A stretch of DNA of 64,000 nt from Paragorgia papillata (Eukaryota; Cnidaria; Anthozoa; Scleralcyonacea; Coralliidae). Below are positions 43,608 to 53,672 of the stretch, piece by piece. Each line of letters begins with the position of its first letter. Positions within the stretch are counted from its first letter, which is position 1. The stretch spans positions 186,001 to 250,000 of the forward strand of contig JAWNZC010000177.1 of assembly GCA_035771165.1 (NCBI GenBank). The letters are read 5' to 3'. The notes beneath the pieces are model-generated. The model did no database searches. It saw nothing but the letters and a program-made list of their open reading frames with translations, and was not told the DNA's origin. The position numbers and the translations under genes are program-made.

Positions 43608-44582
43608 TCAGTATGGTCTGTAAGCTGCACCACCACGACCACCACCTCGACTACCACCACCACCACCACCACCATAGCGTCCATTTGAGGTACGAGATGG
43701 TCCAAAGTTAGAGGATTGCTGAGCACCATATAAACCACTATAATCAGCACCATAACCAGCACCAGCAGCAGCATACTGAGAAAGAGTATACCCTTGATCA
43801 TTACTGTAACCAGCATAACCACCATATGAACTACCACCATACATACTGGTATTGTAACCACCACCACCACCATAACCTGTGCCCCAACCACCACCACCAC
43901 CAAATGAACTTTGCATACTTCTACCACCACCACCACCACCTCCTCGGCTGGAACTTCTTCCTCGGCCACCACCACCACGACCTCCCATTGGACTAAAACC
44001 TTTCTGTCCCTTTGGTTCAGCCTTTTTCAGCTCCACTCTTTTCCCCTTAATCACGAAGTGTTTCACGATAACCACTTTGTCGGCATCGTCTTCCGACGCC
44101 ATTTCAACGAAGCAGAAACCACGTGGTTCGCCATCTTTCTTGATAATATCCACTTTATCGACTTTAACATTCAGGCTCTCTCCCACACCAAGAACGTAGT
44201 CCTCAATGGCGCTCCTGGCATCCTCTTCTTCTGCTTCTCGAGGGAATCCACCGAGGAATATCTTGTTGGTTCGGGTATGATTGGTGGGATTCTGTTCATC
44301 GCGGGGGATGGCGTGTTTCACTTCCACTTCTTTACCGCCAAGCATGTGTGGACGGTTGGCCAGACAAGTGTCGGTATCGCTTAGTTTGTTGTACGTTACA
44401 AAGCCAAAACCACGAGAGTTTTTCATCTCATCTTTGATCACAACGCAGTCATTTAGACTATCATCATCAGTGTATTGAAGAAACGCTTCGGCTAACTGTT
44501 CGTCGGTAATCGAACGAGGGATACCTCCAATGAACAGCTTGCAAAGCGCTCTCAATTCCTTTTCACCACCGTCATCAGCCAT
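43608..44582 (-). CDS. hnRNP A/B-like RNA-binding protein, two RRMs plus Gly-rich tail
   Basis: The predicted role is nuclear pre-mRNA binding, splicing and mRNA transport. The 324 codons lie in one exon. RRM1 spans about residues 14-95, with RNP2 KLFIGGIP and RNP1 SRGFGFVTY. RRM2 spans about 106-190, with RNP2 KIFLGGFP and RNP1 PRGFCFVEM. The tail is low-complexity Gly/Tyr/Ser with RGG-type sequence (GGRGGGGRGRSSSRGGG), the kind that drives phase separation in hnRNP A1. It ends RGGAAYRPY, matching a C-terminal PY nuclear import signal as in hnRNP D/AB. RRM1 resembles hnRNP A proteins (NRPHMLGGKEVEVKHAIPRD), so the subfamily is left open. TTTTATTTAG directly precedes the ATG on the coding strand, so a 5' UTR intron probably ends there. 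Confidence 0.92.
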   Translation of the reverse strand: MADDGGEKELRALCKLFIGGIPRSITDEQLAEAFLQYTDDDSLNDCVVIKDEMKNSRGFGFVTYNKLSDTDTCLANRPHMLGGKEVEVKHAIPRDEQNPTNHTRTNKIFLGGFPREAEEEDARSAIEDYVLGVGESLNVKVDKVDIIKKDGEPRGFCFVEMASEDDADKVVIVKHFVIKGKRVELKKAEPKGQKGFSPMGGRGGGGRGRSSSRGGGGGGGRSMQSSFGGGGGWGTGYGGGGGYNTSMYGGSSYGGYAGYSNDQGYTLSQYAAAGAGYGADYSGLYGAQQSSNFGPSRTSNGRYGGGGGGGSRGGGRGGAAYRPY

Positions 44583-44969
44583 CTAAATAAAACACACAAC
44601 AACCTTGTAGTGAATCTCAAGCGAAGAGACGAGCTTCTTATTAAGCTTTTGGCATTATACCTTTTCTTTTAACGAACGAAAAACGTTGACCAAGAAGATA
44701 TGTGAGAAAGCGTGCTCTTCAGCGCTAAAACAGAAAGGAATCGTCGAAGAAACCCCGAGATAATTTACTAACTACGCATGTTTACTCTTCTCAAATCCTA
44801 TTGGTTCCTGAATCATTACAATGAATATTATTGGTTGAATAGATATCACGTGCTTTATCCGAGCAATTCTATTGGTTTTCTAAAAATAAATCTAATTTTT
44901 TCGTCGAATTTCGCCCCAGGCTTCCAGAAGCGCATTAGTTCCCAGTACCTTGGAGACATCATTTGCAAA
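44583..44969. promoter_or_regulatory. Divergent intergenic region, probable bidirectional promoter
   Basis: Start codons of the hnRNP gene (minus, 44582) and TBC1D13 (plus, 44970) are 387 bases apart. Four ATTGG/CCAAT-type sites are visible: 44799-44810 (CCTATTGGTTCC), 44828-44835 (TATTGGTT), 44868-44878 (TCTATTGGTTT) and, less exact, CAATTCTATTGG at 44863. Clustered CCAAT boxes are typical of TATA-less divergent housekeeping promoters. The function is inferred. Confidence 0.65.
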
Positions 44970-45386
44970 ATGGATGTCTATCGGAAAAGGTGAGTTGTTT
45001 ATTTTTATAAGTACACCCGGCCGGTGAATATTGTGAACTTTCAAGTGTTATAATGGTTTGCGCCTACAAACTAGTATATATTTTTTTATTTCAAAGATGT
45101 GATGAGTTTCAATCTGTTTGTTTTGGTGTTGATGAAGAAAATATCAATTTCGAAAAGTTGCGCAAACTGTGTTTCAATGGTGAGTCATTTGGATTGATAT
45201 TCGGTGCTTATTTAATTCATTTTAGACTGTTTTCCTATGCTTGTGAGACATTTCATGTTCTTAATATTTTATAATAATATTTTCATATATTTTTAATTGT
45301 GTATTTGCTTATTTTTTTAAGTCTTTCTCAAAGTTTGTTTTTAGGGGACTGTTGACAAATCACATGAGACCAAGTTGTCTTTGGGT

Positions 45387-45437
<51 letters not shown>

Positions 45438-48400
45438 GGGGGGGGGGGGGGGGGGGGGGGGGGTGGGGGGGTAGGGATAAATCAACAGGCTGGAGCCCCA
45501 TTTCACATAATAAAACACAATTACCAAGTTATCCACATCCCTCGTGATAACTCTAGCTTTGTGTGAATGCTTCATTGCAAGTTATCCTGGGACAACTATT
45601 GAGCTATGTAACCAGGTCACTAACCTCACACCCAGGCTCTTTATTCCCAGCGATAACTTGGGTGGAAGTATTCATGTGAGGTCAGTGTATCTCTAACCTT
45701 TGGGTTGCCAGGCCTTGCCCAAAGTAAAACAGACACGCTCTATAAAAAGCAATCCTCAGTGTCATATAACTATGGTGCCACTGCATGCCATTTTATTGCT
45801 TCACAGACTAAGTACTTTCATCTTTCATTGTTTAATACCTGCTGTACATCAACTACGCTTAAAGTACAAATTCTTTTTTAAGAAACGCATGCATGCTCAA
45901 TCGAGTGCATCTCTGGGCAAGACATGCCTCCCCCCAAATCATCTCATACTTCATTTTTGTATGGTACATTTAAACTCAAGTACTTCATGTAGACCTGTCT
46001 CTGATGCAGGTGTGATTAATCAGCAGGTCAGAAGTTCAAAATAATAAAGTGGTGTTACCACTAATTCTTGCTTGCAATTACAGTATAAATAACATGTCTT
46101 GCTATTTTATTTATTCAACAAGGAATACCTGATAGACCTGGTGTCCGTTCACTATGTTGGAAGGTATAAATAAATTATGTATTAATCTTGTTAAAAACAA
46201 GTTAAATTCAATGTTCTTTTTACTATCGTACTTCTTGTATAACTGCATAACTAGTTGCATGCAAAATATATCACCTTTCCTTGTTTATATGTAATATTAT
46301 TTTTTTTATTTACTGTAGCTTTTGTTGAATTATTTACCTTTAAGAAAGAAAGAATGGTCTTCTTTTCTCGATAAACAAAGGAATACCTACACACAATATT
46401 TAAATGAAATTATTATTGAACCATTTAAAGGAAAAGATATAAGCAATCCTGATGAGCTTATAGATCATGTAGGTGGAACATTTTCCTATTTTACTTTTTA
46501 GCTGTACTTTATTATATATGTACTGTACAAATTTATCAAAAGGATGAACATTGTCTTTTGTCTGTTGATAATTATTAGTTACCGGTAATACAATATTAGT
46601 TACTGCCTGAGCTGGTGAAAATCGAGCTCTTTATTATTGGATACTAGCAATGTTGTCCTGTTAAAATAAAATAAAATGTTTTAATTTATATTTTTAAGCC
46701 ACTTAATCCTAATCCATCAAGTCAATGGAGTACATATTTTAAAGAAAATGAAACTTTATTACAAATTGATAAAGATTGCAGGTAAAACAGTGAACACATT
46801 TTTAATCACTGATTAAATTGTTTTCCACTCAACGTGACAGTTGTATTGGAAAATGGTTATAACTGCTCACACAGATTTGTGTTACCAGTTTATGTCACAG
46901 CAACATTGTACAATTATTGATTTTTTGGGGGTTTTCTAGGCGGTTACTACCAGATATTGCATTCTTTCAAAGTCCAAGTAAATACCCTAACAAAGATGTA
47001 ATAGGTAAATATAATAGCATACTGTAAATTACTGTAAATTATTTTGGATGCACTATACTGTGTAAGTATAAATACAGTAGATACAATATGAGTGGCAAAA
47101 CTGTATGGGATTTACAAGGCAAGGGATTGTAAATTGAATTGTTAATGAATTCCAGAAGTTGTACATATGTATAATTATACTGACCTATAGTTCATTATTG
47201 AGACTTGTTTATAAAACTCTCTAGGTGAAGATAAAGATTTTCCAACTTTAAGAAAAAGAGTTCAAACTACTTACCTTGAGGCTGCTCATGTCAAAACTAG
47301 CCGAATGGGAATTACAAATGTAAGAATTTAAGATTATATATTAATATAATATATTGCACAATATTGTCAATTATTGTACAAAATAATACATTATTGCAGT
47401 ATCTTTAACACTTTGAGAGGGATGGAATAATGGCTTTGTCTTTTGTGGTTTAGGTTACTGTAGCAAAACGCTGTCAGAATGATCAATATAGCGTGCTCCT
47501 AGAGGAGGATCAAGAAGCACATTGGGAAGTAAGTTTACTCAGACAGACACATTCAGACAGAGACAGATGGGTGAACAGACAGACAGAGACAGATGGGTGA
47601 CAGACAGACAGATGGGTGAACAGACAGACAGACAGATGGGTGAACAGACAGATGGGTGAACAGACAGATGGGTGAACAGACAGACAGACAGATGGGTGAC
47701 AGACAGACAGATGGGTGAACAGACAGACAGACAGATGGGTGAACAGACAGATGGATGAACAGACAGACAGACAGACAGATGGGTGAACAGACCGACAGAC
47801 CTAGACAGACAGACAGGTGAGTGAGTGAACAGACAGACAGACAGATGGGTGAACAGACAGACAGACAGATGGGTGAACAGACCGACAGACCTAGACAGAC
47901 AGACAGGTGAGTGAATGAATGGACAGACAGATGGGTGAACAGACAGACAGACAGGTGAGTGAATGGACAGACAGATGGGTGAACAGACAGACAGACAGAT
48001 GGGTGAACAGACCGACAGACCTAGACAGACAGACAGGTGAGTGAATGAATGGACAGACAGATGGGTGAACAGACAGACAGACAGGTGAGTGAATGGACAG
48101 ACAGATGGGTGAACAGACAGACAGGTGAGTGAATGGACAGACAGATGGGTGAACAGACAGACAGACAGGTGAGTGAATGGACAGACAGATGGGTGAACAA
48201 ACAGACAGACAGATGGGTGAACAGACAGACAGACAGACAGATGGGTGAACAGAAAGACAGACAGATGGGTGAACAGACAAACAGACAGATGTGTGAACAG
48301 ACAGAACAGACAGACAGACAGGTGGGTGAACACTGAACAAACAGACATACAGATGGGTGATCCAAATCTGTTTTTGCATTCTAGGTTGTGGAAAGAATTT

Positions 48401-50407
48401 TGTTTATTTATGCTAAACTTAACCCGGGAACATCATATGTACAGGTACGTACAATATGAAATATACATTGAAAATGTTACTCACTTCATCCTCTTGCATT
48501 AGTCTTCACGTTTAATTGTTTTCCATTTTTTGCAACAAGAAAGCCAGCTGTAACGTCATTTATTTCATTGCAGGGAATGAATGAAATAATTGGTCCTTTG
48601 TATTATATCTTTGCTTGTGATCCAGATTCAGAATGGAGAGGTTAGTTTTAATGTTATTTCTGATGCTGTTTCTCAGGAGTGTCCTCGAATATATCTGCTT
48701 TCTATGTTCTTTGCCAAACAATACTCAAGATGTTTTATTTGAAATTCTTTTTTTAGAGTTTGCTGAACCTGATTCTTTCTTTTGCTTCATGAGTCTTATG
48801 TCTGAAATTCGAGATTTTTTCATTAAAACTTTGGATGAGTCTGCGCTTGGAATTGGTTGGTTGATGCTTGCATATAATTACTGAGGGCCTTAATACACAC
48901 TATATCTTTCAGAATTTGAAATATGACATTCTACTGTAGTTTTGATCCAATATTTGTGTTTTTAATGTGCTTAGGAAGCAGTATGGAAGAACTTATGAAA
49001 ATTCTTCAAGATCGAGACCTGGAGTTATGGCATTCTTTGGTGAGTTAGCCATGTTACCTACCTACCTATCGTACGTGACATACACCGGAGGCATGTCTAC
49101 TATTTATATCCTGTTTTACAACAGAAAACACCTTGCTACCCTTTACATGTTTGGTGAAACTTATCCCTTATGTGCTCTTTTAAAACTGTACCATCTTTCT
49201 CCCTCTTTCCTTCAGAAAATTAATAATCTTATTATCGACTTTTAGGAAAAGCAAGATCTTAAACCGCAGTTTTTCAGTTTTCGTTGGATTACAGTTTTAC
49301 TCAGTCAAGAATTTCCTTTACCAGGTTTGTTAAATTTTTAGCGCAGTGAATAAAAGTAAGCTAGCCTTTTAACAATCTTGCTATGTAATTTGAAAGTTTG
49401 TTTTTCTAAGTTAAGTAATGACTCAATACGTTCATCTATTTGTCTTGCAGACGTCATTCGACTTTGGGATTCTCTTTTTGCTGATTCTGAAAGATTTGAA
49501 TTTTTGATTTTCGTTTGTTGTGCTATGTTAATGTAAGTTGGTTTCTTTTTCTCTCCCCTCTCTCTCCTTTTTGGCACGAATTACTCACGTTTCGTTAACT
49601 TGCTTTAAGTATCAGTTACCCTGCGAGTCGCAGCCCCTTTCCGACCTACGCAAGCTTCGGGGGAAACTGGTGGGGTCTGCAAGTTTGGGGCGAGTCAGTC
49701 AGGTTTTAAACTGGTCAAACAAGTTCTAGTTTACGAACACGCGTAAGCAGGAAAATAGGAAGTGACTGGGCCCAAAATAGTATCTTGGCAACCGTTCACG
49801 CATGCTCAAAAACTGAAAAAATAAATATCGAGTTTGTTGGCAGAGCCCACTTTCCCCCGAAGCCTGCGTGGGTCGGAAAAGGGCTCTGACTCGCAAGGGT
49901 ATAAGTATGTGTAGAAATACTTACATGTTATTGTATTGCCATTGTAGCGTTATTAGAGAGCAATTATTAGAAGGTGATTTTGCTACGAGTATGAAGCTTG
50001 TTCAGGTGAGTCAACGAATATTGGAAAATATTATAAGTACATCTTGAATGTAGAATTTAATAATTCCGATAATAATTTCGATAGTTTCTAAAAATAAACC
50101 AAAAACATAGACAACCTGATTTTATAGCAAACGTTGTGTCGATTTTTCTCTGAATTTTCTTTGACTCTTAACGATGTGGGCTCCCTGTATGCATGGATAC
50201 AAGCAGTCATCAAAATTGCTCGCTTATTTGTCGTTAATATGCAGTCACTGTAGTTATAACTTATCAATTATAGTCTATCTCTTCTAAATTGAGTAATTTT
50301 AGACTTACGTAAATTTTTAGAATTATCCCATGACAGATATTCACATTATTCTGAATAAAGCAATGGAACTTCGTGATCCTCAGAAGATGGCGCACCACAA
50401 AAGATAA
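44970..50407 (+). CDS. TBC1D13: TBC1D13, Rab GTPase-activating protein (complete, 16 exons)
   Basis: TBC-domain proteins accelerate GTP hydrolysis by Rabs; mammalian TBC1D13 acts on Rab35. Exons: 44970-44989, 45097-45179, 46123-46163, 46319-46468, 46699-46781, 46940-47004, 47225-47319, 47454-47528, 48385-48444, 48574-48640, 48757-48855, 48975-49039, 49246-49324, 49451-49532, 49948-50005, 50321-50407; 402 residues (human 400). The TBC domain starts at GIPDRPGVRSLCWKLLLNY. Both catalytic fingers are present: the arginine finger in IDKDCRR (I121, D124, R127) and the glutamine finger in SYVQGMNEI (Y222, Q224), so it should be an active GAP. WITVLLSQEF and VIRLWDSLFAD are further TBC motifs. The C-terminus is short (MAHHKR). 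Intron 2 contains a poly-G run, intron 8 a GACA-type minisatellite, and intron 14 a TA-flanked MITE. Confidence 0.95.
45387..45471. repeat. 85-base poly-G tract in TBC1D13 intron 2
   Basis: All bases are G except T at 45437 and 45464. It lies between TBC1D13 coding exons 2 and 3, on the transcribed (mRNA-like) strand. The length may be inexact, because homopolymers this long are error-prone in sequencing. Confidence 0.9.
47537..48358. repeat. CAGACAGATGGGTGAA minisatellite in TBC1D13 intron 8
   Basis: An 820-base array of GACA tetramers interspersed with GATGGGTGAA and GGTGAGTGAATG blocks, beginning about eight bases after the exon 8 donor and ending some 25 bases before the exon 9 acceptor. 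It makes up nearly all of the intron. A higher-order unit (CAGACCGACAGACCTAGACA and neighbours) occurs at about 47790, 47880 and 48010. The long Cys/Ser/Val/His frames on the minus strand are artefacts. Confidence 0.95.
49619..49899. mobile_element. TA-flanked palindromic element, CCCTGCG family, copy 2
   Basis: The left TIR CCCTGCGAGTCGCAGCCCCT ... TTTCCGACCTACGC pairs with the right TIR GCGTGGGTCGGAAAAGGGCT ... CTGACTCGCAAGGG. TA lies on both sides (49617-49618 and 49900-49901). It shares TIRs and interior blocks (GACTCGCC/GGCGAGTC, AACTGGTCAAACAAGTTCTA) with 13871-14146. It lies in TBC1D13 intron 14. Confidence 0.8.
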
Positions 50408-50647
50408 CATGAGCCTCACTTTGTGATATAGAATGGAGAGTAAAAAGAGGAAATAGGCTTTTTACTATTCATGCTCAAATTTTATTACAGGGGGAGACGT
50501 AAACGTGATTTTATCCTAGAACTGAAAGTTTACGTTTGATTGTGAGCGAAGCGTACATGCAGTGTGGAGTTTTTTACTGAAACTATCCCAGCCGGGCCAA
50601 GTAGTGTTTTCTCTACTTGTCCAGTATGGTTCGTCACTCGGAGTAGA

Positions 50648-50883
50648 GTAAAGCCCTAATCAAACGAGAACGCAAGTCATCGCAAGTTGGCAGTCACGCT
50701 ATCTTAGCCAGCCGCTGTGAATAGTTTCCCGAAAATATCATGTACCGTGACAAAGTTAAAACTTGTTTAAAACACTCATGAAACCTTTATTTTGTTAATT
50801 TGGGTGTTTAGTGAACGACCGCCACAGAAATTTCTGACTGCCAACTTGCGATGACTTGCGTTCTCGTTTGATTAGGGCTTTAC
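50648..50883. mobile_element. Young palindromic element with 49-bp perfect TIRs
   Basis: Bases 50648-50696 (GTAAAGCCCTAATCAAACGA...GGCAGTCA) are exactly complementary to 50835-50883 over all 49 positions. The interior is about 140 bases with no ORF. Perfect arms imply a recent insertion or gene conversion. Confidence 0.85.
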
Positions 50884-51381
50884 ACCTTATTATTATTCTC
50901 TACCCACAATAATCATTCGTAATATATAAACTATATAAGGTCTGAGGAAGCGTCATGCAGACACGAGAAAACACGACACATGATCAAAATGATAAGAAAA
51001 TTATATTTCACGCGTTGTCGCAAGCGCCATATTTCAGTGGTCGAAGTACAAAATTCATAGCGCAAATTTATAAAATCGAATTTAGTTCCAAAAATTTTGT
51101 AATTATTCAAATTTTGTAAATATATTGATAATTTTGATACTTTAATTGCTTTTATACAGAAAATACTATTCCTAGTTCACTATATCCATGGCTGCGCCGC
51201 TGCATTTATTGGAAAAAATATCGACTTTCGAGAGAATGCGCATGTCAATTTATTAAGCTACGTTTCATTGTAATTTTGTCCCGTTTACACGTTCTCCGGA
51301 CGTTATAGCGTCGAGCAAGCCTACAAACCAAGTAGCGTTTTTCTTTGTCTTGTGAGCTCACGAACAGAATTAATGACTTTA

Positions 51382-51913
51382 AGCAGGGCTGCAAATTACT
51401 GTCGGACATCGGACAATGTCCGACCAAATTTGGCAAATGTCAGAACAAAACCAAATTGTCATTGGACATAGTGTCTGTGCAAATAAAATATATTGTCTGA
51501 TCATGAAATTCGGCTTTATGCTGCAGTTGAAAGAGAAACTTCTCTTTTTGAGAGAAAAACACCGATTTCCTTTCGTAATTCTATCGACTAGATTGAGCAT
51601 GTTTGAATTTTAAATCTTCCATAACTGAATCGGTCTTCTGAGAGAAACTGATAGTATTTAATTACTCTGTTACCAATTAAGGAGTTAATTAAAACAATGT
51701 ATAAGTATAACACATGCGCGCAACGCTAAACAGACGAGTCAGACGACCGCCACGGAAACCGGCTTTATATCATGAACTCAGAACTGTATTTTGTTTATGT
51801 CCAACAAAATGTAGTGATATGTCCGAACAAATTTTAGTAATGTCTGACCAAAATTGGAAATGGATCAGACACATGTCCTGTCAAGAAAAAATATTTATTT
51901 GCAGCCCTGTTAA
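51382..51913. repeat. Palindromic element with internal GTCCGACCAAATTTGG repeats
   Basis: TAAGCAGGGCTGCAAATT at the left and ATTTGCAGCCCTGTTAAGA at the right are inverted. Next to each end lie related blocks around GGACATTGTCCGACC / TGTCCGAACAAATTT. The 530-base interior has no convincing frame. Confidence 0.65.
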
Positions 51914-52520
51914 GACAAAAAAAACCCGTTATGTTTTGGTACGTTACGCGTGACGTGGAAAAACGGTCTTTAGCCTGCGTCCAATGCCAATCTACGCTTT
52001 GCCAGTTAGCTTGTATCCAGTGTACTGTCAGTGTACTGTTTTGTTGCAACAAGTTAACAAATTAACGCCTGAGTAATCACCATCACAAGACCAGTGGTTC
52101 CTCTGTCAACTAAATGCTGTCCACCTGTTTGAAAGCAGAAACCGTTAAGCTCCTCAACACGATCAAAATTCCTTTTCTTTATCAAAACTCCTCAAAATGC
52201 TCTAGAATAACCTTTAATTCACAAATACTGGAGTTATATGGACCTCTGAACAGTCTCCATGAACCAAGAGCGTTGTCTTGGTAGTGTAAAACTACCGTTG
52301 CACGCGGTTATTAAGCTTTGACCATGACCGTCTTGCTCCAGTGCACTATCTCTCGCATAACTAGAGGATGAAAGCATAGCGTGCAAACATTTAATAATAT
52401 TACAACTAAAATATCAACCGATATTTTGCGATTTCGTTGGTTTTGTACAGAGGAACGGAAATTGCTACACGGAATTTTGGAAAACGTTCTACGAAGGTGA
52501 AAGCGAGGTTGTAATTAATC

Positions 52521-52820
52521 ATGGAAGAACACGCGGTTCATGGGATTGTCTTTGTGGGATTTATGTTAACTATGATGAGTTGTACCGTGATGATATTGTA
52601 TGTGAGAACAAGTTGTTATATGAACCCCATTGCACTGAGAGAATTACTTAAAGCAAGAAGAGACATTGTTAATAGACAGCCAGGATCAATGGTCGTGGAA
52701 TATGACACTCCATTTGAACAAAGAAATGATTTCCGTCAGAAACTTGGAGTATTTCGCGTCAAACATATCACAACTCAATACGAAGTAGAGCAAGAAGATA
52801 ATAAGCAAGATATATCGTAA
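52521..52820 (+). CDS. Hypothetical single-pass membrane protein, 99 aa
   Basis: I do not recognise it. The ORF begins at an ATG in fair context (ATCATGGAAG) and has one clear hydrophobic segment at residues 8-28 (GIVFVGFMLTMMSCTVMILY). A basic juxtamembrane region follows (RELLKARRDIVNR), then a hydrophilic tail of about 50 residues ending EQEDNKQDIS. By the positive-inside rule the tail would be cytosolic. This size and layout occurs in small membrane micropeptides and in ion-channel accessory subunits, but I see no family signature. An ATAATAAAAA sequence near 53095 could serve for polyadenylation. It could also be a chance ORF. Confidence 0.45.
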   Translation: MEEHAVHGIVFVGFMLTMMSCTVMILYVRTSCYMNPIALRELLKARRDIVNRQPGSMVVEYDTPFEQRNDFRQKLGVFRVKHITTQYEVEQEDNKQDIS

Positions 52821-53672
52821 CTTGAATTAAGATGACTTTGGGCTCGATTTATACGAAGTTGCATGGATCATCTTATATCAGACGCCTTTATTACATGGCC
52901 AAAGTAATAGGGCAACCCTCCCTGGCTTCAGGGAAAAACTCGGAAACACAATCGACTATTAGGATAACATCGACCAGTTGGTTGTTTTTTGAACTGACTC
53001 ACTGAAATTGCACGCTCCACAGTTTGTAAGAAAGTTTGTAAGTAGTTTCACGCCATATTCACTGTAGGTGAAGAAAAGGATGCCTTGTACTAATATAATA
53101 AAAAAACTACTTTTGGAGAACTATCGTTTCCTGTTTATTCATTTAACGGTTAAATTAAAATGCTTATGAAACGAAAATTAAGTTTGTCATTTGAAAGTAC
53201 TTTTGAAATGACAAAGTAACATCTTTTTTTGTTTCCTTGCTTCGTTTTTGAGATATTTCAGTTTGTTTTATATGTGAAATTAACCAGTGACATCACAACG
53301 TGCATAAAGACTTACTGGGATGGTTACATATCTTTGCTATCATTAAACGGAATCCGTTCATTTTACAAACAGTTCACTCAAGAAGGGTTTTACAACACTT
53401 ATGTTAACCTTGAGGGAACAAGTCTAATGGTAAACTGCTCGCCAATGACAACGCTGATACGATATTTTTCACTAGTGACAAAAATCGTATGAGCGATGAC
53501 AACGTACGAGTTTTACTGTTCTCCTAAATTACAGTATAATCTCGGTCGATGCAAGTTTTCTCTCAACCTCGTCCCCAGGCTCTTTACTTGGTGCTCCCTC
53601 ACTAAAAAGCCTGGGTACGAGGTTGGTCTTGGCTCTCCTCCAATCAGAAATATTGACGTATAGCTATACATG
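52821..53672. other. Intergenic region between the small membrane ORF and ZZZ3
   Basis: It contains the 3' sides of both neighbours. At 53569-53632 a short palindrome pairs AACCTCGTCCCCAGGCT with AGCCTGGGTACGAGGTT. No other gene is supported; the 87-codon ORF at 53229-53492 has no recognisable feature. Confidence 0.5.

Larger units (their letters stand above)
50408..52520. other. Intergenic region with two palindromic elements
   Basis: No gene is seen. It contains the perfect 49-base inverted repeat at 50648-50883 and a second element at about 51382-51913. The second has ends AGCAGGGCTGCAAATT and AATT/ATTTGCAGCCCTGTT in inverted orientation. Internal repeated blocks of the form GTCCGACCAAATTTGGCAAA / TGTCTGACCAAAATTGGAAA recur at 51417, 51820 and 51842. 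The short ORFs here lie in these repeats. Confidence 0.6.

Noticed and set aside
47539..48379. 269-codon and 162-codon Cys/Ser/Val/His-rich ORFs (minus)
   Set aside because: They are translations of the GACA/GATGGGTGAA minisatellite in TBC1D13 intron 8, with no start context or splice support.
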